Shown here piece by piece: positions 15,194-24,130 of a DNA stretch of 64,000 nucleotides; the stretch's first letter is position 1, and each line of letters starts with the position of its first letter. The DNA is from Micrococcus flavus (GTDB lineage: Bacteria; Actinomycetota; Actinomycetes; Actinomycetales; Micrococcaceae), in contig NZ_JACHMC010000001.1 in assembly GCF_014204815.1 (NCBI RefSeq), positions 1 through 64,000 of the forward strand. Reading direction: 5' to 3'. A program made the translations under genes and the position numbers. Under the pieces are notes generated by a model that was not told the DNA's origin, searched no databases, and saw only the letters and a list, made by a program, of their open reading frames with translations.

Positions 15194-16110
15194 CCGCCGA
15201 GTCTGAGCGCCCGGCGGATCGTGCGGGTGACGGACAGGGCCGTCAGCTGCGAGGTGCGCGGATTGTCCGGGGAGGGCGCGGACGCGACGGCCAGCTCGAT
15301 CCGACCCGCCGGACCCGCGGCGGTGACCTCATGCCGGGTCCACTCCGCGGCGGCGTCCGCCACGAGCTCCACACGCACCCGCTCGAGGGACCGGGCGAGG
15401 AGAGCGGCGTCGTCGTCCCCGGGGCGGGCCGGGCGGCCGCGCGTGGCCCAGGCCAGGGCCACCGCCACGTTCACGTTGGCGGGGAAGCGCTCCACGGCCT
15501 CGGCGGGGTCTCCCTCCAGCACGACGACGGGCCCGTCCGCCGGCCGGAGGCCCTTCAGCCGGGCGGCCTCCGCGGCGGACATCCACGGGCGGACCAGCCC
15601 GCGGGGGTGCTTGACGCTGCGGATCCGCACCTCGTCCAGGCCGTCCGCCTCTGCGGCGGCCCCGAGGACGTCGAACCCGCCGATCGCCCCGTTGCTCACG
15701 TGGAGGCGGCCCGGACCGGCCAGCAGTGCCTCCGCCGCCTCACGACGGGCGAGGGCGCCCACGCTGGAGAGCACCAGGTCAGTGCCGCGGGCCACCACGG
15801 CCGGCCCGAACCGCCGGGCCGGGACGATCCCGGCGCACTCCACCACCAGGTCCGCGGCGGGCAGGCCGACGGTCGGGCCTTCCGGGTCCGCGAGGGGGAC
15901 GAGCCGCACGCCGAGGTCTCCGCGGGCCCGGTGCACCGCCACGTCCCGCACGGCGGCCGTGAGCCGCACCCGGTCGGATTCGCGCTCCGGGGCGAGGCCC
16001 GCGGCCACGGCCCGGCCGACCGCGCCGAAGCCCAGCAGCAGCACGGAGCGGGGCCGCGCGTCGTCCGTGGAGGCGGGGGCGCCGGTGCGGGCGGGGAAGT
16101 GCGGGGTCAT
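15190..16110 (-). CDS. L-aspartate dehydrogenase-like NAD(P)-dependent oxidoreductase
   Basis: A 306-aa protein with an N-terminal Rossmann fold (VLLLGFGAVGRAVAAGL) and the aspartate dehydrogenase features DLVVECAG (about 95), SVGAL, a conserved SNGAIGGFDVL block and a C-terminal SPDNPRTSQLTALS (usually NPKTS..AA.S). The family converts L-aspartate to iminoaspartate and can feed NAD synthesis (NadX). No nadA or nadC is nearby, so the pathway role is open. An alternative ATG lies at 16119; 16110 is chosen because a CAGGAT box sits seven bases before it. Confidence 0.75.
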   Translation of the reverse strand: MTPHFPARTGAPASTDDARPRSVLLLGFGAVGRAVAAGLAPERESDRVRLTAAVRDVAVHRARGDLGVRLVPLADPEGPTVGLPAADLVVECAGIVPARRFGPAVVARGTDLVLSSVGALARREAAEALLAGPGRLHVSNGAIGGFDVLGAAAEADGLDEVRIRSVKHPRGLVRPWMSAAEAARLKGLRPADGPVVVLEGDPAEAVERFPANVNVAVALAWATRGRPARPGDDDAALLARSLERVRVELVADAAAEWTRHEVTAAGPAGRIELAVASAPSPDNPRTSQLTALSVTRTIRRALRLGG

Positions 16111-16161
16111 GGCGACCATCCTGGCATCCGCCCCGGAGCGTAGGGGCGGGCGGCGCGCCCG

Positions 16162-17133
16162 TCAGGCGCGGTCGGCGGTCCGGGCGTCCGACCGGCGGAA
16201 GAGCAGGGCGAGGACGGCGCCCGAGAGGTTGTGCCACAGGGAGAACACCGCGCCGGGCAGAGCCGCGGCGGGGGAGATGTACTGCGCCGCCAGGCCCGCG
16301 GCGAGACCGGAGTTCTGCATGCCCACCTCGATGGACACCGTGCGTGCCGAGCGGACCGGCACGCGGAGGGCGCGGGCCAGTCCGTAGCCCAGCGCGTAGC
16401 CCAGGCCGTTGTGCAACACCACCGCGAGCAGCACCAGCGCGCCGGCGGACAGCACGGTGGCCGCGGAGTTCCCGACGACGGCGGCCACCACCAGGGCGAT
16501 GAACACCACCGACACCCAGGGCAGGGCCGGCAGGACGCGGTCCACGAGGCGGTGCAGGAGCAGTCGGACCACCAGGCCGCCGAGCACCGGCAGAAGCACG
16601 ATCGTGACGATCGAGGCGGCCATGGCGGCGCCGTCGACCGCCATGTACTGGCCCGCGAGCCAGAGCGTGAGCAGGGGGGTCAGCAGCGGGGCGAGCAGCG
16701 TGGACACGGAGGTCATGGCCACGGACAGCGCCGTGTCCGCGCGGGCCAGGTAGCTGATCACATTGGAGGACGTGCCGCCCGGCGCCGACCCCACCAGGAT
16801 CACGCCCGCCGCGAGCTCCGGGGGCAGGCGCAGCAGCAGGGCGACGGCCAGGCCCAGCAGCGGCATGATCGCGTACTGCGCCACCACGCCCAGCAGCACC
16901 GGCAGGGGCCGCTTCGCCACCAGGGCGAAGTCCGGGAGGGTCAGGGTCAGTCCCATCCCGAACATGATGATCCCGAGGAAGAGGTTCACCTGCGGCAGCA
17001 GGGTCTTCGCCGTCTCCGGGGCCAGGAAGCCCACGAGGGCGGCCGCCAGGATCAGCAGGGGGAAGACGGTGACGGCGATGCGGGCCGAGCGGTCCTCGGC
17101 CTGCCGGGAGTCGGGTGCGGAGAGGGCTGTCAT
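16162..17133 (-). CDS. Bile acid:sodium symporter (BASS) family transporter
   Basis: A 323-aa membrane protein with about nine to ten helices. The BASS hallmarks are FGMGLTLTLPDFALV (about 58-72), GSAPGGTSSNVISYLARAD (about 118-136) and EVGMQNSGLAAGLAA (about 272-286), which form the sodium and substrate site. Bacterial members carry organic anions such as pantoate, pyruvate or keto acids, and the substrate here is unknown. On the minus strand TACCCT lies seven bases before the ATG, another leaderless-type start. Confidence 0.9.
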   Translation of the reverse strand: MTALSAPDSRQAEDRSARIAVTVFPLLILAAALVGFLAPETAKTLLPQVNLFLGIIMFGMGLTLTLPDFALVAKRPLPVLLGVVAQYAIMPLLGLAVALLLRLPPELAAGVILVGSAPGGTSSNVISYLARADTALSVAMTSVSTLLAPLLTPLLTLWLAGQYMAVDGAAMAASIVTIVLLPVLGGLVVRLLLHRLVDRVLPALPWVSVVFIALVVAAVVGNSAATVLSAGALVLLAVVLHNGLGYALGYGLARALRVPVRSARTVSIEVGMQNSGLAAGLAAQYISPAAALPGAVFSLWHNLSGAVLALLFRRSDARTADRA

Positions 17134-17254
17134 GGCCTCGAGGGTAGGTCCCCGAGGTCGCCGGTCCGCTTCCTGGACGGAAGATGTCCAGGAAGTGGAT
17201 CCCCCGGGGGGCGGAGAAGCCCGTCGCCCCGCCCCGGCGCCGTTCCGGCGCGGC

Positions 17255-18091
17255 TCAGCCCTCCGGTGTCTGGATCAGCTGGAACGTTGCGCCGGCGGGG
17301 TCCAGCACGGTGGCCACGACGCCGAACGGCGAGTCCATCGGCCCGTCCACCACGCGGCCGCCGTGCTCCTCGAGCGCCCGCACGGACGCGGCCATGTCCG
17401 CGGTCCGGAAGTACACGCGCCAGTGGCTCGGCACGTCCTCCGGCAGCCACTGGGCCGCGTCGCACAGGCCGGCCGTGGCCGCCTCGCCCGCCCCGTTCGT
17501 GGCGTAGGCGGGCTCGTCGCCCTCCCCCTCGCTGGCGTCGTCGCCCTGGCCGTCCGCACCCATGGGCACCAGGTCCCAGCCGCACACCGCGCGGTAGAAG
17601 TCGGCGTCCGCCGCGACGTCCTTGGACATCACCTCGAACCACACGGAGGTCCCGGGCGCGAGGGGCAGGTCGTGGCCGCCGAACTCGCCGGGCTGCCAGA
17701 ACCCCACGTACTCGCCGCCCGGGGTGACCACGACGGCCATCCGGCCCAGCGGCCCCACGTCCCTCGGCTCCATGTGCACGCTCCCGCCGTGCTCACGCGC
17801 CAGGCGGAGGGTCTCGTCGACGTCGTCGCTGCGCAGGTACACGGACCACACGGCGGGCCCCTCGGCCGGGGCGCCGTCCGGGCCGGGCGGCATCTGCGCG
17901 GCGTCCATGGCGCCGCCCACCGTGGCCTCGCCGGCCCGGATCATGCGGTAGTGGCCGTACTCCTCGCCCTGGTCCTCGAACGTCCACCCGAACAGGGCCT
18001 CGTAGAACTCCTGCTGCCGGGCGAAGCCCCCGGACAGGTGGTCGATCCAGATCGGGGCGCCGGCGGGGATGCGGTTCTGCTGTTCCGTCAT
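17255..18091 (-). CDS. Two-domain VOC (glyoxalase/dioxygenase fold) protein
   Basis: A 278-aa protein made of two vicinal-oxygen-chelate modules. The first covers about 10-130 (IWIDHLSGGFARQQEFYEALFGWTF ... TPGGEYVGFWQPG) and the second about 145-275 (SVWFEVMSKDVAADADFYRAVCGWDL ... DPAGATFQLIQTP). A run of acidic and small residues (about 178-197) is inserted in the second. This arrangement is common in actinobacterial VOC proteins of unknown substrate. Family known, reaction unknown. Confidence 0.85.
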   Translation of the reverse strand: MTEQQNRIPAGAPIWIDHLSGGFARQQEFYEALFGWTFEDQGEEYGHYRMIRAGEATVGGAMDAAQMPPGPDGAPAEGPAVWSVYLRSDDVDETLRLAREHGGSVHMEPRDVGPLGRMAVVVTPGGEYVGFWQPGEFGGHDLPLAPGTSVWFEVMSKDVAADADFYRAVCGWDLVPMGADGQGDDASEGEGDEPAYATNGAGEAATAGLCDAAQWLPEDVPSHWRVYFRTADMAASVRALEEHGGRVVDGPMDSPFGVVATVLDPAGATFQLIQTPEG

Positions 18092-18169
18092 GCGACCAGC
18101 ATGGTGGCCGGCGTCGGCGCCGGCGACGCGCCAGGGCGTCGGCGTGACCACTCGGGGACAATGGCCGGG

Positions 18170-19267
18170 ATGAGCACCGCCGCCCCCGACTCCCCGAGCT
18201 CCCTGCCCGACGACGCCCACACCGCCCGCACGTCCATCCGCCTGGGCGTGCTCGTGGCCCCGGACGTGGACCCGGCCACGGCCCGCTCGCTCGACCCCGC
18301 CGCCCTCGCAGCCCGGCTCGACGCCGCCTACCCGGGCCTGGCGTGGGACGTGCGGGTCAGCGCGGAGGAGGTCGGCGATGACGACGACGACTCGCTCGAC
18401 CTCCTCGAGATCACCCGTGACCGCATGCTGGACGAGGACTGGGACGTCGCCGTCGGGCTGACGGGCCACGCCCTGGTCCAGGGGCCCCACACGCTGCGGG
18501 AGCAGGTCTCGCCGGTGCACTCGGCCGGCGTCGTGTCCCTGGCCCTGGCGGAGGGGCGGCCGGAGGACGCGGTCGTGCGCGTCGTCGCCCGCCTGCTGGG
18601 CCTGGACCCGGACGAGGGCCGGCCGGGCGAGGACGACGTCCGCGACGCGGTGCGCTGGGCGCGCCAGCTGGCCGCCGACATCGACGACCGCGCCGGGGAG
18701 TCCGGCGCCTCCTTCGCCGGGCGCGTGGCCGGGCGCAACGCCCGCATGATCCTGGGGACCGTGCGGGTGAACCGGCCGTGGATGCTGGCGATCTCCCTGA
18801 CCCGGTCCATGTCCACCGCGCTCGCCACGGGCGCGCTGACCCTCCTGACCACGGACCTGTGGATGCTCTCCGCCGAGTACAGCGGCGTGCAGATGGTGGT
18901 GCTGGGCGCGCTGTCCATCGTGGCGGTGACGCTGTCCCTCGTGGTGGGCGCGAAGCTGTGGGAGCGCCCGCGCCGGCCCGCCGAGCGGGAGCAGGTGACG
19001 GTGTTCAACATCGCGACGGTCCTGACGGTGCTGATCGGCGTGCTCGTCCTGCACGCCCTGCTCATGCTCGCGGCGCTGGCCGGGGCGCTGCTCCTCGTGG
19101 ACGCGGATGTGTTCGAGGAGGTCACGGGGGAGGCCGGGACGTTCGTGCAGTTCGCGAAGCTCGCCTGGTTCGTGGGCGGGCTCGCCACGATCGGCTCCGC
19201 CCTGGGCGCCGGGCTCGAGAACGACGACGACGTCCGTCAGGCCATCTTCACGCGCGGCGCCCGCTGA
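18170..19267 (+). CDS. Membrane protein of unknown function
   Basis: A 365-aa protein. The soluble N-terminal part (about 1-200) is acidic and ends in an arginine-rich stretch (GRVAGRNARMILGTVRVNRP). At least four hydrophobic helices follow (about 203-320), and the tail is short. I do not recognise the family. ATG 18170 is chosen because GACAAT precedes it by seven bases in the leaderless pattern; an in-frame ATG at 18161 is possible. It is convergent with the FtsX-type permease, with a hairpin between. Confidence 0.65.
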   Translation: MSTAAPDSPSSLPDDAHTARTSIRLGVLVAPDVDPATARSLDPAALAARLDAAYPGLAWDVRVSAEEVGDDDDDSLDLLEITRDRMLDEDWDVAVGLTGHALVQGPHTLREQVSPVHSAGVVSLALAEGRPEDAVVRVVARLLGLDPDEGRPGEDDVRDAVRWARQLAADIDDRAGESGASFAGRVAGRNARMILGTVRVNRPWMLAISLTRSMSTALATGALTLLTTDLWMLSAEYSGVQMVVLGALSIVAVTLSLVVGAKLWERPRRPAEREQVTVFNIATVLTVLIGVLVLHALLMLAALAGALLLVDADVFEEVTGEAGTFVQFAKLAWFVGGLATIGSALGAGLENDDDVRQAIFTRGAR

Positions 19268-19299
19268 CCTCCGGCCACTGACCTCCGCCTGCTCTCGGC

Positions 19300-19321
19300 G
19301 GCCGGGGCCGGAGCCCCGGCC
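19300..19321. terminator. GC-rich hairpin between convergent genes
   Basis: GGCCGGGGC and GCCCCGGCC form a 9-bp perfect stem with a CGGA loop. Its place between two convergent stops suggests a bidirectional terminator. There is no U-tract. Confidence 0.5.
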
Positions 19322-19343
19322 CCGGCCCCACCCCGCCCCGCCC

Positions 19344-21950
19344 TCACACGGCGGCCAGCCCCTCCACCGGGCTCCGCCGCGCCGCCCGACGCGCGGGCAG
19401 CACCGACGCCGCCAGACCCGCCAGGGCGGCCACCGCCACCACGAGGCCGAGTTCGGCCCACGGCACCGCGGCCCGCACGAGGCCGGCCCGCCCCGTCACG
19501 TTGGCCACGAGCTCGCCGAGGATCAGCTGCGATCCGGCCCAGCCGTAGAACACGCCGAGCGCGCACCCCAGGGCGGCGGCCACGGCCGCGATCAGCACGG
19601 CCTCGATCGCGATCATCCCGCGCAGCCCCCGCCGGGTCAGCCCCAGGGCGCGCAGCAGCGCGTTCTCCCGGGTCCGCTCGATCACGGACAGGCTCAGCGT
19701 GTTGGCCACGCCGATCAGCGCGATCAGCACGGACACCGCCAGCAGCGCCACCACGATCCCGAGCAGGGCGTCGATCACCTGGGAGTACAGGGCGCGCTCG
19801 CCCAGACCGCCCTCGACCACCTGGGCGCCGTCGCCGGCGGCCGCGGTGACGCCCTCGGCGAGATCCTGCAGGTCCGCCACGGCGACGTCGTCGCCCGCGT
19901 CCACCAGGACCAGGCCGCCGACCTCGGGGCCGGGCCCCGCGCCGGACCCGGCACCGTCCCCGCCGTCCGCACCGACGGCGGGTCGGCCCTCGGCGCGGAC
20001 CTGCTCGGCGGTCTCCGGGGTGAGGAACACGGCGGTCAGCAGACCGGAGCCGCGCACGGAGCGCAGGTCCTGGGTACGCCCGTCCACGGTCACGCCGGTG
20101 GTGGGCTCCGCCCAGCTGGGCACGTACACGGTGCCCTCGGTGGCGAGGACGCCGGCGTCCCGGTCGGGCGCGCGGGCCACCACGGAGCGCAGGTCCTCGG
20201 CGGCCACGGCGTAGGCGGGGGTGCCGTTCACGGTGGCGCCCACGGGCACGGAGCCCACGGCGGCGCTCACCCCCGCCACCTCGGTCACGGCGCGTGCGGC
20301 GGCGGCCGGGTCCTGGCCCTGCGGCACGGACACCACGAGGTCCACGGGGAACTCGGTGTCCAGGAGGCGGTCCGTCTCGGCCTGGGCGGTCCGCCCGCCG
20401 GTGAGCACGAGCGCCACGAGCGTGGTGCCGATCAGCAGCGCCGCCGCGGTGGCGGCCGTGCGGGAGCGGTGACGTGTGGCGTTGAGCCCGGCCAGCCGAC
20501 CGGGCACGCCCGCGGGTCGGGCGAGCACGGCCGCGCCCCGCACCGCCGCCGGCACGAACAGCCGGGCCAGCAGCAGCATCCCCAGGAAGGACAGCACGCC
20601 GCCGCCCACGGCCGGCAGGAACTCCTGCCCCAGGGCGCCGGACCACATGAGCGCGGCGCCCCCCGCGGCCAGCACGGCCCCGACGGCGGCCCGCACCAGT
20701 CCGGCGCGGGAGAGCACCTCAGTCTCGGCGGCCGGGCGCAGCGCCTGCAGCGGCGCCACGCGGGTGGCGGCCCGGGCCGGGCCCAGGGCGGCCACCACGG
20801 CCACGCCCATGCCGATGGCGACGACGCCGGCCAGCGGGAGCGGGTCCGCGCCGAAGCTCAGCGCCGGCACCCCGAGCGCCTGACGCGCCACGACCACGAC
20901 GCCGGCCGTCAGCGCCACAGCCAGCCCGACCCCCAGCAGGGCGCCGAGCAGCCCGGTGAGCAGCGCCTCGAGCAGCACGGCACCGCGGATCTGACGGACG
21001 CTCGCGCCCACGGTGCGCAGCAGCGCGAGGTCACGCGTGCGCTGGGCCACGAGCACCTGGAAGGTGTTGGCGATCACCAGCGCGGTCACCACCAGGGCCA
21101 GCACCGCGAACCCGCCGAGCACCCAGCCGAACAGGTCCGTGCCGCCGGCCATGCGGCTGAGCTGGTCGCGGGAGGCCTCGTCCGGGGTGGCCACGGCGGC
21201 GGCCACGCCCTCGCCGCGCAGGAGATCCGCGACGTCGGCGCGCACCGACTGCGGGTCCGCGCCGTCCTCCAGCCGCAGCAGGGCCGCGGTGGCGAACGGG
21301 GCGGACTCGGCCATCCGCAGGGAGTCCACCATCGCGGCGCCGCCCCACACCTGGGCCTGCGAGGACATCATCGGGTCGGGGGAGACGGTGGTCAGCGCGG
21401 AGACGGTGGCCTGCACGGCGCCCTGCCCGGAGCCGGCGGTCAGCGTCACGGTGTCGCCCACGCCCACGGCGAGCGTCTCGGCGGTGCCCTCGTCGAGGGC
21501 CACGGCACGGGCGCCGCCCGGGGCGGGCAGCGTCCCCTCGAGGACCCGCACGCCCGCCAGGGAGGCGTCCTGCGGCAGGGGGACGGCGACGCCGGCCCGC
21601 GGCTCCCCGCCGGCGGCCACCTCAGTCCAGGTCAGCGTGGGGGCGAACGCCTCGGCAACGCCGGGCACCACGGCCAGCGGGCCGGGTTCGCCAGGCGTGC
21701 CGGCGAGGGCCGGGAGGCGGTCCATGGCGGAGGCGGCGGCCTCGCCGGAGCCGTCCCCGCCGTCGTCGGGAAGGACCACGAGGTCCGCGCCGGCGTACGT
21801 GGCGCCGAGGGTGGCGCGCAGGGTGGCCTGCGCGGAGGAGGCCACCAGGGAGGCGGCGGCCAGGAACATGGTGCCGATCAGCACCGCCAGCACCACGGAG
21901 ACGTACCGGCGGGGCTGCGTGCGCAGCTGCGCGAGGGCGACGGTCCACAT
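19344..21950 (-). CDS. ABC transporter permease with two FtsX domains (MacB-like)
   Basis: An 868-aa membrane protein: an N-terminal helix (about 15-45), a large extracytoplasmic domain (MacB-PCD type, about 46-270), and three helices with a first FtsX domain (about 275-405). Helices near 420-470, a second extracytoplasmic domain and a second FtsX domain (about 740-860) follow, ending ARRAARRSPVEGLAAV. RERTRENALLRALG-like cytoplasmic motifs occur twice (QRTRDLALLRTVG and ERTRENALLRALG). It works with the ATPase encoded two bases upstream. Such pairs export lipids, peptides or antibiotics, or take part in envelope stress; substrate unknown. Confidence 0.9.
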   Translation of the reverse strand: MWTVALAQLRTQPRRYVSVVLAVLIGTMFLAAASLVASSAQATLRATLGATYAGADLVVLPDDGGDGSGEAAASAMDRLPALAGTPGEPGPLAVVPGVAEAFAPTLTWTEVAAGGEPRAGVAVPLPQDASLAGVRVLEGTLPAPGGARAVALDEGTAETLAVGVGDTVTLTAGSGQGAVQATVSALTTVSPDPMMSSQAQVWGGAAMVDSLRMAESAPFATAALLRLEDGADPQSVRADVADLLRGEGVAAAVATPDEASRDQLSRMAGGTDLFGWVLGGFAVLALVVTALVIANTFQVLVAQRTRDLALLRTVGASVRQIRGAVLLEALLTGLLGALLGVGLAVALTAGVVVVARQALGVPALSFGADPLPLAGVVAIGMGVAVVAALGPARAATRVAPLQALRPAAETEVLSRAGLVRAAVGAVLAAGGAALMWSGALGQEFLPAVGGGVLSFLGMLLLARLFVPAAVRGAAVLARPAGVPGRLAGLNATRHRSRTAATAAALLIGTTLVALVLTGGRTAQAETDRLLDTEFPVDLVVSVPQGQDPAAAARAVTEVAGVSAAVGSVPVGATVNGTPAYAVAAEDLRSVVARAPDRDAGVLATEGTVYVPSWAEPTTGVTVDGRTQDLRSVRGSGLLTAVFLTPETAEQVRAEGRPAVGADGGDGAGSGAGPGPEVGGLVLVDAGDDVAVADLQDLAEGVTAAAGDGAQVVEGGLGERALYSQVIDALLGIVVALLAVSVLIALIGVANTLSLSVIERTRENALLRALGLTRRGLRGMIAIEAVLIAAVAAALGCALGVFYGWAGSQLILGELVANVTGRAGLVRAAVPWAELGLVVAVAALAGLAASVLPARRAARRSPVEGLAAV

Positions 21951-21952
21951 GC

Positions 21953-22768
21953 TCAGATCGCCCTCCCCTGCTGCAGCGCGGTGAGGGCCTCGGCCACGCG
22001 CTCGGCCGTGGGGGCGTGCAGTTCCCCGGCCAGGGCGCCGTCGGCGAGCAGCACCACGCGGTCCGCGGAGGCGGCGGCCACCGGGTCGTGGGTGACCATG
22101 ATGACGGTCTGGCCCATCTCCCGCGTCGCGCGGCGCAGCAGGGCCAGCACCTCGGCGCCGGTGGCGGTGTCCAGGTTGCCGGTGGGCTCGTCCCCGAACA
22201 CGACGTCGGGCCGCGTCAGCAGGGCGCGGGCCACGGCCACGCGCTGCTGCTGGCCGCCGGAGAGCTCATGCGGGCGGTGGGTGAGCCGGTCGCTCAGGCC
22301 CAGTGCGCCGACGATCTCCTCCAGCCACGCCCGGTCCGGGCTGCGGCCGGCCAGCTCGAGCGGGAGCACGATGTTCTGCTCCGCCGTGAGGGTGGGCACC
22401 AGGTTGAAGGCCTGGAACACGAAGCCCACGCGGTCCCGGCGCACGCGGGTCAGGTCGGCGTCCGAGAGACCGGTGATCACGGTGTCGCCCAGGGTCACGG
22501 TGCCGGCGTCCGGGGTGTCCAGGCCGGCGAGGCAGTGCATCAGCGTGGACTTGCCCGAGCCGGAGGGGCCCATGATCGCGGTGAAGCGGCCGGCCTCCAC
22601 GTCCACGTCCACGCCGCGCAGGGCGTGCACGGCGGTGTCCCCGCGGCCGTAGGTCTTGGTGAGGCCGCGCGCGGCGACGGCGGGCGGCGTCGTCGTGGGG
22701 GAGGACGCGGAGGCGAGGTGGTGGGCGCCGGCGGCGTGGGAGGCGCCGGGTGCGGGTGAGGCGTTCAT
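21953..22768 (-). CDS. ABC transporter ATP-binding protein (MacB/LolD type)
   Basis: A 271-aa ATPase with an unusual Ala/Ser/Pro-rich N-terminal extension of about 33 residues before the domain start VAARGLTKTYGRGDTAVHAL. Motifs: Walker A GPSGSGKST (about 67), Q-loop FVFQAFNLVPTLTAEQNI, signature LSGGQQQRVAVARAL, Walker B VVFGDEPTGNLD and H-loop MVTHDP. The FNLVPTLTA..N motif marks the MacB/LolD subgroup. It starts divergently from a TetR regulator, probably its controller. Confidence 0.92.
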   Translation of the reverse strand: MNASPAPGASHAAGAHHLASASSPTTTPPAVAARGLTKTYGRGDTAVHALRGVDVDVEAGRFTAIMGPSGSGKSTLMHCLAGLDTPDAGTVTLGDTVITGLSDADLTRVRRDRVGFVFQAFNLVPTLTAEQNIVLPLELAGRSPDRAWLEEIVGALGLSDRLTHRPHELSGGQQQRVAVARALLTRPDVVFGDEPTGNLDTATGAEVLALLRRATREMGQTVIMVTHDPVAAASADRVVLLADGALAGELHAPTAERVAEALTALQQGRAI

Positions 22769-22819
22769 GGGACCAGCCTCGCGCCGGGGGCGGGTCGGAC
22801 GGATCGGAGCGGGGGATGG

Positions 22820-22850
22820 ACCCGGTGGGCCCCGGGGTCCCCCCACGGGT
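22820..22850. promoter_or_regulatory. Imperfect inverted repeat, candidate TetR operator
   Basis: ACCCGGTGGG (22820-22829) and CCCACGGGT (22842-22850) are inverted copies, apart from one extra G, in the 129-bp gap between the divergent ABC ATPase and TetR starts. Position and symmetry suggest the regulator's operator. Not proven. Confidence 0.4.
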
Positions 22851-22897
22851 TGACCGGCGACCGGCCGCAGGCAGACCGGGGTGGGAGGATGGACGGC

Positions 22898-23458
22898 ATG
22901 AGATCGGACGCCCTCGCCAACCGCCGGGACCTCGTGTCCGCCGCCTCCGGGCTGCTCGCGGAGCAGGGCGCGGGGATGTCCCTGCGCGCGGTGGCGCAGG
23001 CGGCCGGCGTGGGCGTCGGCACGCTGTACCGGCACTTCCCCTCCCGCGTGGACCTGCTCACCGCGGTGCTCGAGGACGTGGTGGAGCGGCTGACCGCGCA
23101 TCTGGAGAGGTTCATCGAGGGGGACGAGCCGGCCGCCGAGCGCTGGCTGCGGCTGTCCCGGGCGCTCGCGGACGAGGAGCTCGCCAACCTGCTGGCCGCG
23201 CGGGACTCCCTGGGGCCGGACGAGGGTCCCCCGCCCGAGCGGATGGCGGAGGCCGAGCGCGTGATCATGGCCCTGACCGACCGTGCCGTGGACCTCGCGC
23301 GCCGGGACGGGCTCGTGGCCGACGGGGTCGGCGGGCACGACTGGTTCACCGGGCTGCTGATCGTCACCCGGCCGCCGCTGCCCGCCCTCGAGGCGTACGT
23401 GAGCGAGCAGCGCGACTGGCTCCTGCGCGTCTACCTCCGCGGTCTGCGGCCCGACTGA
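22898..23458 (+). CDS. TetR-family transcriptional regulator
   Basis: A 186-aa repressor-type protein. The N-terminal helix-turn-helix reads GMSLRAVAQAAGVGVGTLYRHFPSRVDLL (about 26-54), a near-canonical TetR motif, and the C-terminal helices form the ligand domain. ATG 22898 is preferred because GGGAGG (22883-22888) lies nine bases upstream; ATG 22889 would overlap that site. It likely controls the divergent ABC pair in response to a small molecule. Confidence 0.88.
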   Translation: MRSDALANRRDLVSAASGLLAEQGAGMSLRAVAQAAGVGVGTLYRHFPSRVDLLTAVLEDVVERLTAHLERFIEGDEPAAERWLRLSRALADEELANLLAARDSLGPDEGPPPERMAEAERVIMALTDRAVDLARRDGLVADGVGGHDWFTGLLIVTRPPLPALEAYVSEQRDWLLRVYLRGLRPD

Positions 23459-23464
23459 GTCCGG

Positions 23465-23785
23465 TCAGGCCCGCCGCGGCCGCGCCAGGGTGATCGTCAC
23501 CGCCGCCACCAGGGCCGCGGCGCCGAAGCCGAGCAGCACGCGCGGGATCCCCACCACGTCCGTGGCCAGCGTCAGCCCGGAGGTCACGAGGGCGGCCGTG
23601 ACCAGCGCGAGGAAGAGGGCCAGGCACTCGGCGTCCGCGCATTCGCGCTGGCGGTCGGCCTCGGCACGGTCGACGACGGCGGGGGCCGGCTCCGCCACGG
23701 CGCGGCGGTCCGCCTCTTCCGCGGGACCGGGGACGGGGGTGGGGGCGACGTCGATGGTGCGGTGCGGTGCGGCGGCGGTGGCCAT
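23465..23785 (-). CDS. Small membrane protein of unknown function
   Basis: A 106-aa protein with a Pro/Ala/Glu-rich N-terminal half and two hydrophobic helices (about 54-73 and 80-98), ending ARPRRA. GAGGAG lies in front of ATG 23785. It is convergent with the TetR gene, seven bases apart. No family recognised. Confidence 0.55.
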   Translation of the reverse strand: MATAAAPHRTIDVAPTPVPGPAEEADRRAVAEPAPAVVDRAEADRQRECADAECLALFLALVTAALVTSGLTLATDVVGIPRVLLGFGAAALVAAVTITLARPRRA

Positions 23786-23917
23786 GGGGCTCTCCTCGGG
23801 TGGGTCGCCGATCTGGGCGGGCACCGCCCAGCCTCCCGCGCCGCCCCCGCCCGGCGGCACCGCCTTGAGGAGGAACTGTGCGGGGTGGGGGTCATCCCCA
23901 GGGATGACCCCCGGGGC

Positions 23918-23988
23918 GAATCCACTGCACTTCTGACCCTTCTGAGGCTCGAATCGGCCGCCAGAAGGGTCCGAAGTGCAGTGGATTC
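23918..23988. repeat. 71-bp dispersed palindrome, copy 1
   Basis: Twenty-seven-base arms starting GAATCCACTGCACTTCTGAC pair with one mismatch around a 17-base spacer. It lies in the 345-bp gap between 23785 and 24131, which otherwise shows only a short GGGGTCATCCCC/GGGATGACCCC hairpin (about 23889-23912). Copies 2-5 lie at 25174, 48634, 48993 and 62095, each with a 71-base core. Confidence 0.9.
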
Positions 23989-24130
23989 CTCGGGTGTGGG
24001 TGTGGGTGTGGGGCGGGAAGGGCGGGCCGCGGGCCGTCCACTCCTGCACAGGCGCCGCCGACCGCTCCGGACTCCACACCTTTCCCCCGTCCACGGGCAA
24101 TCGGGGCCGTCCTCCCGAAGGATCCCTGCC

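Noticed and set aside
23918-23988. 71-bp palindromes as ordinary Rho-independent terminators
   Set aside because: The arms are conserved in sequence, not only in pairing, the length is fixed at 71, there is no U-tract, and some copies do not follow a gene end.
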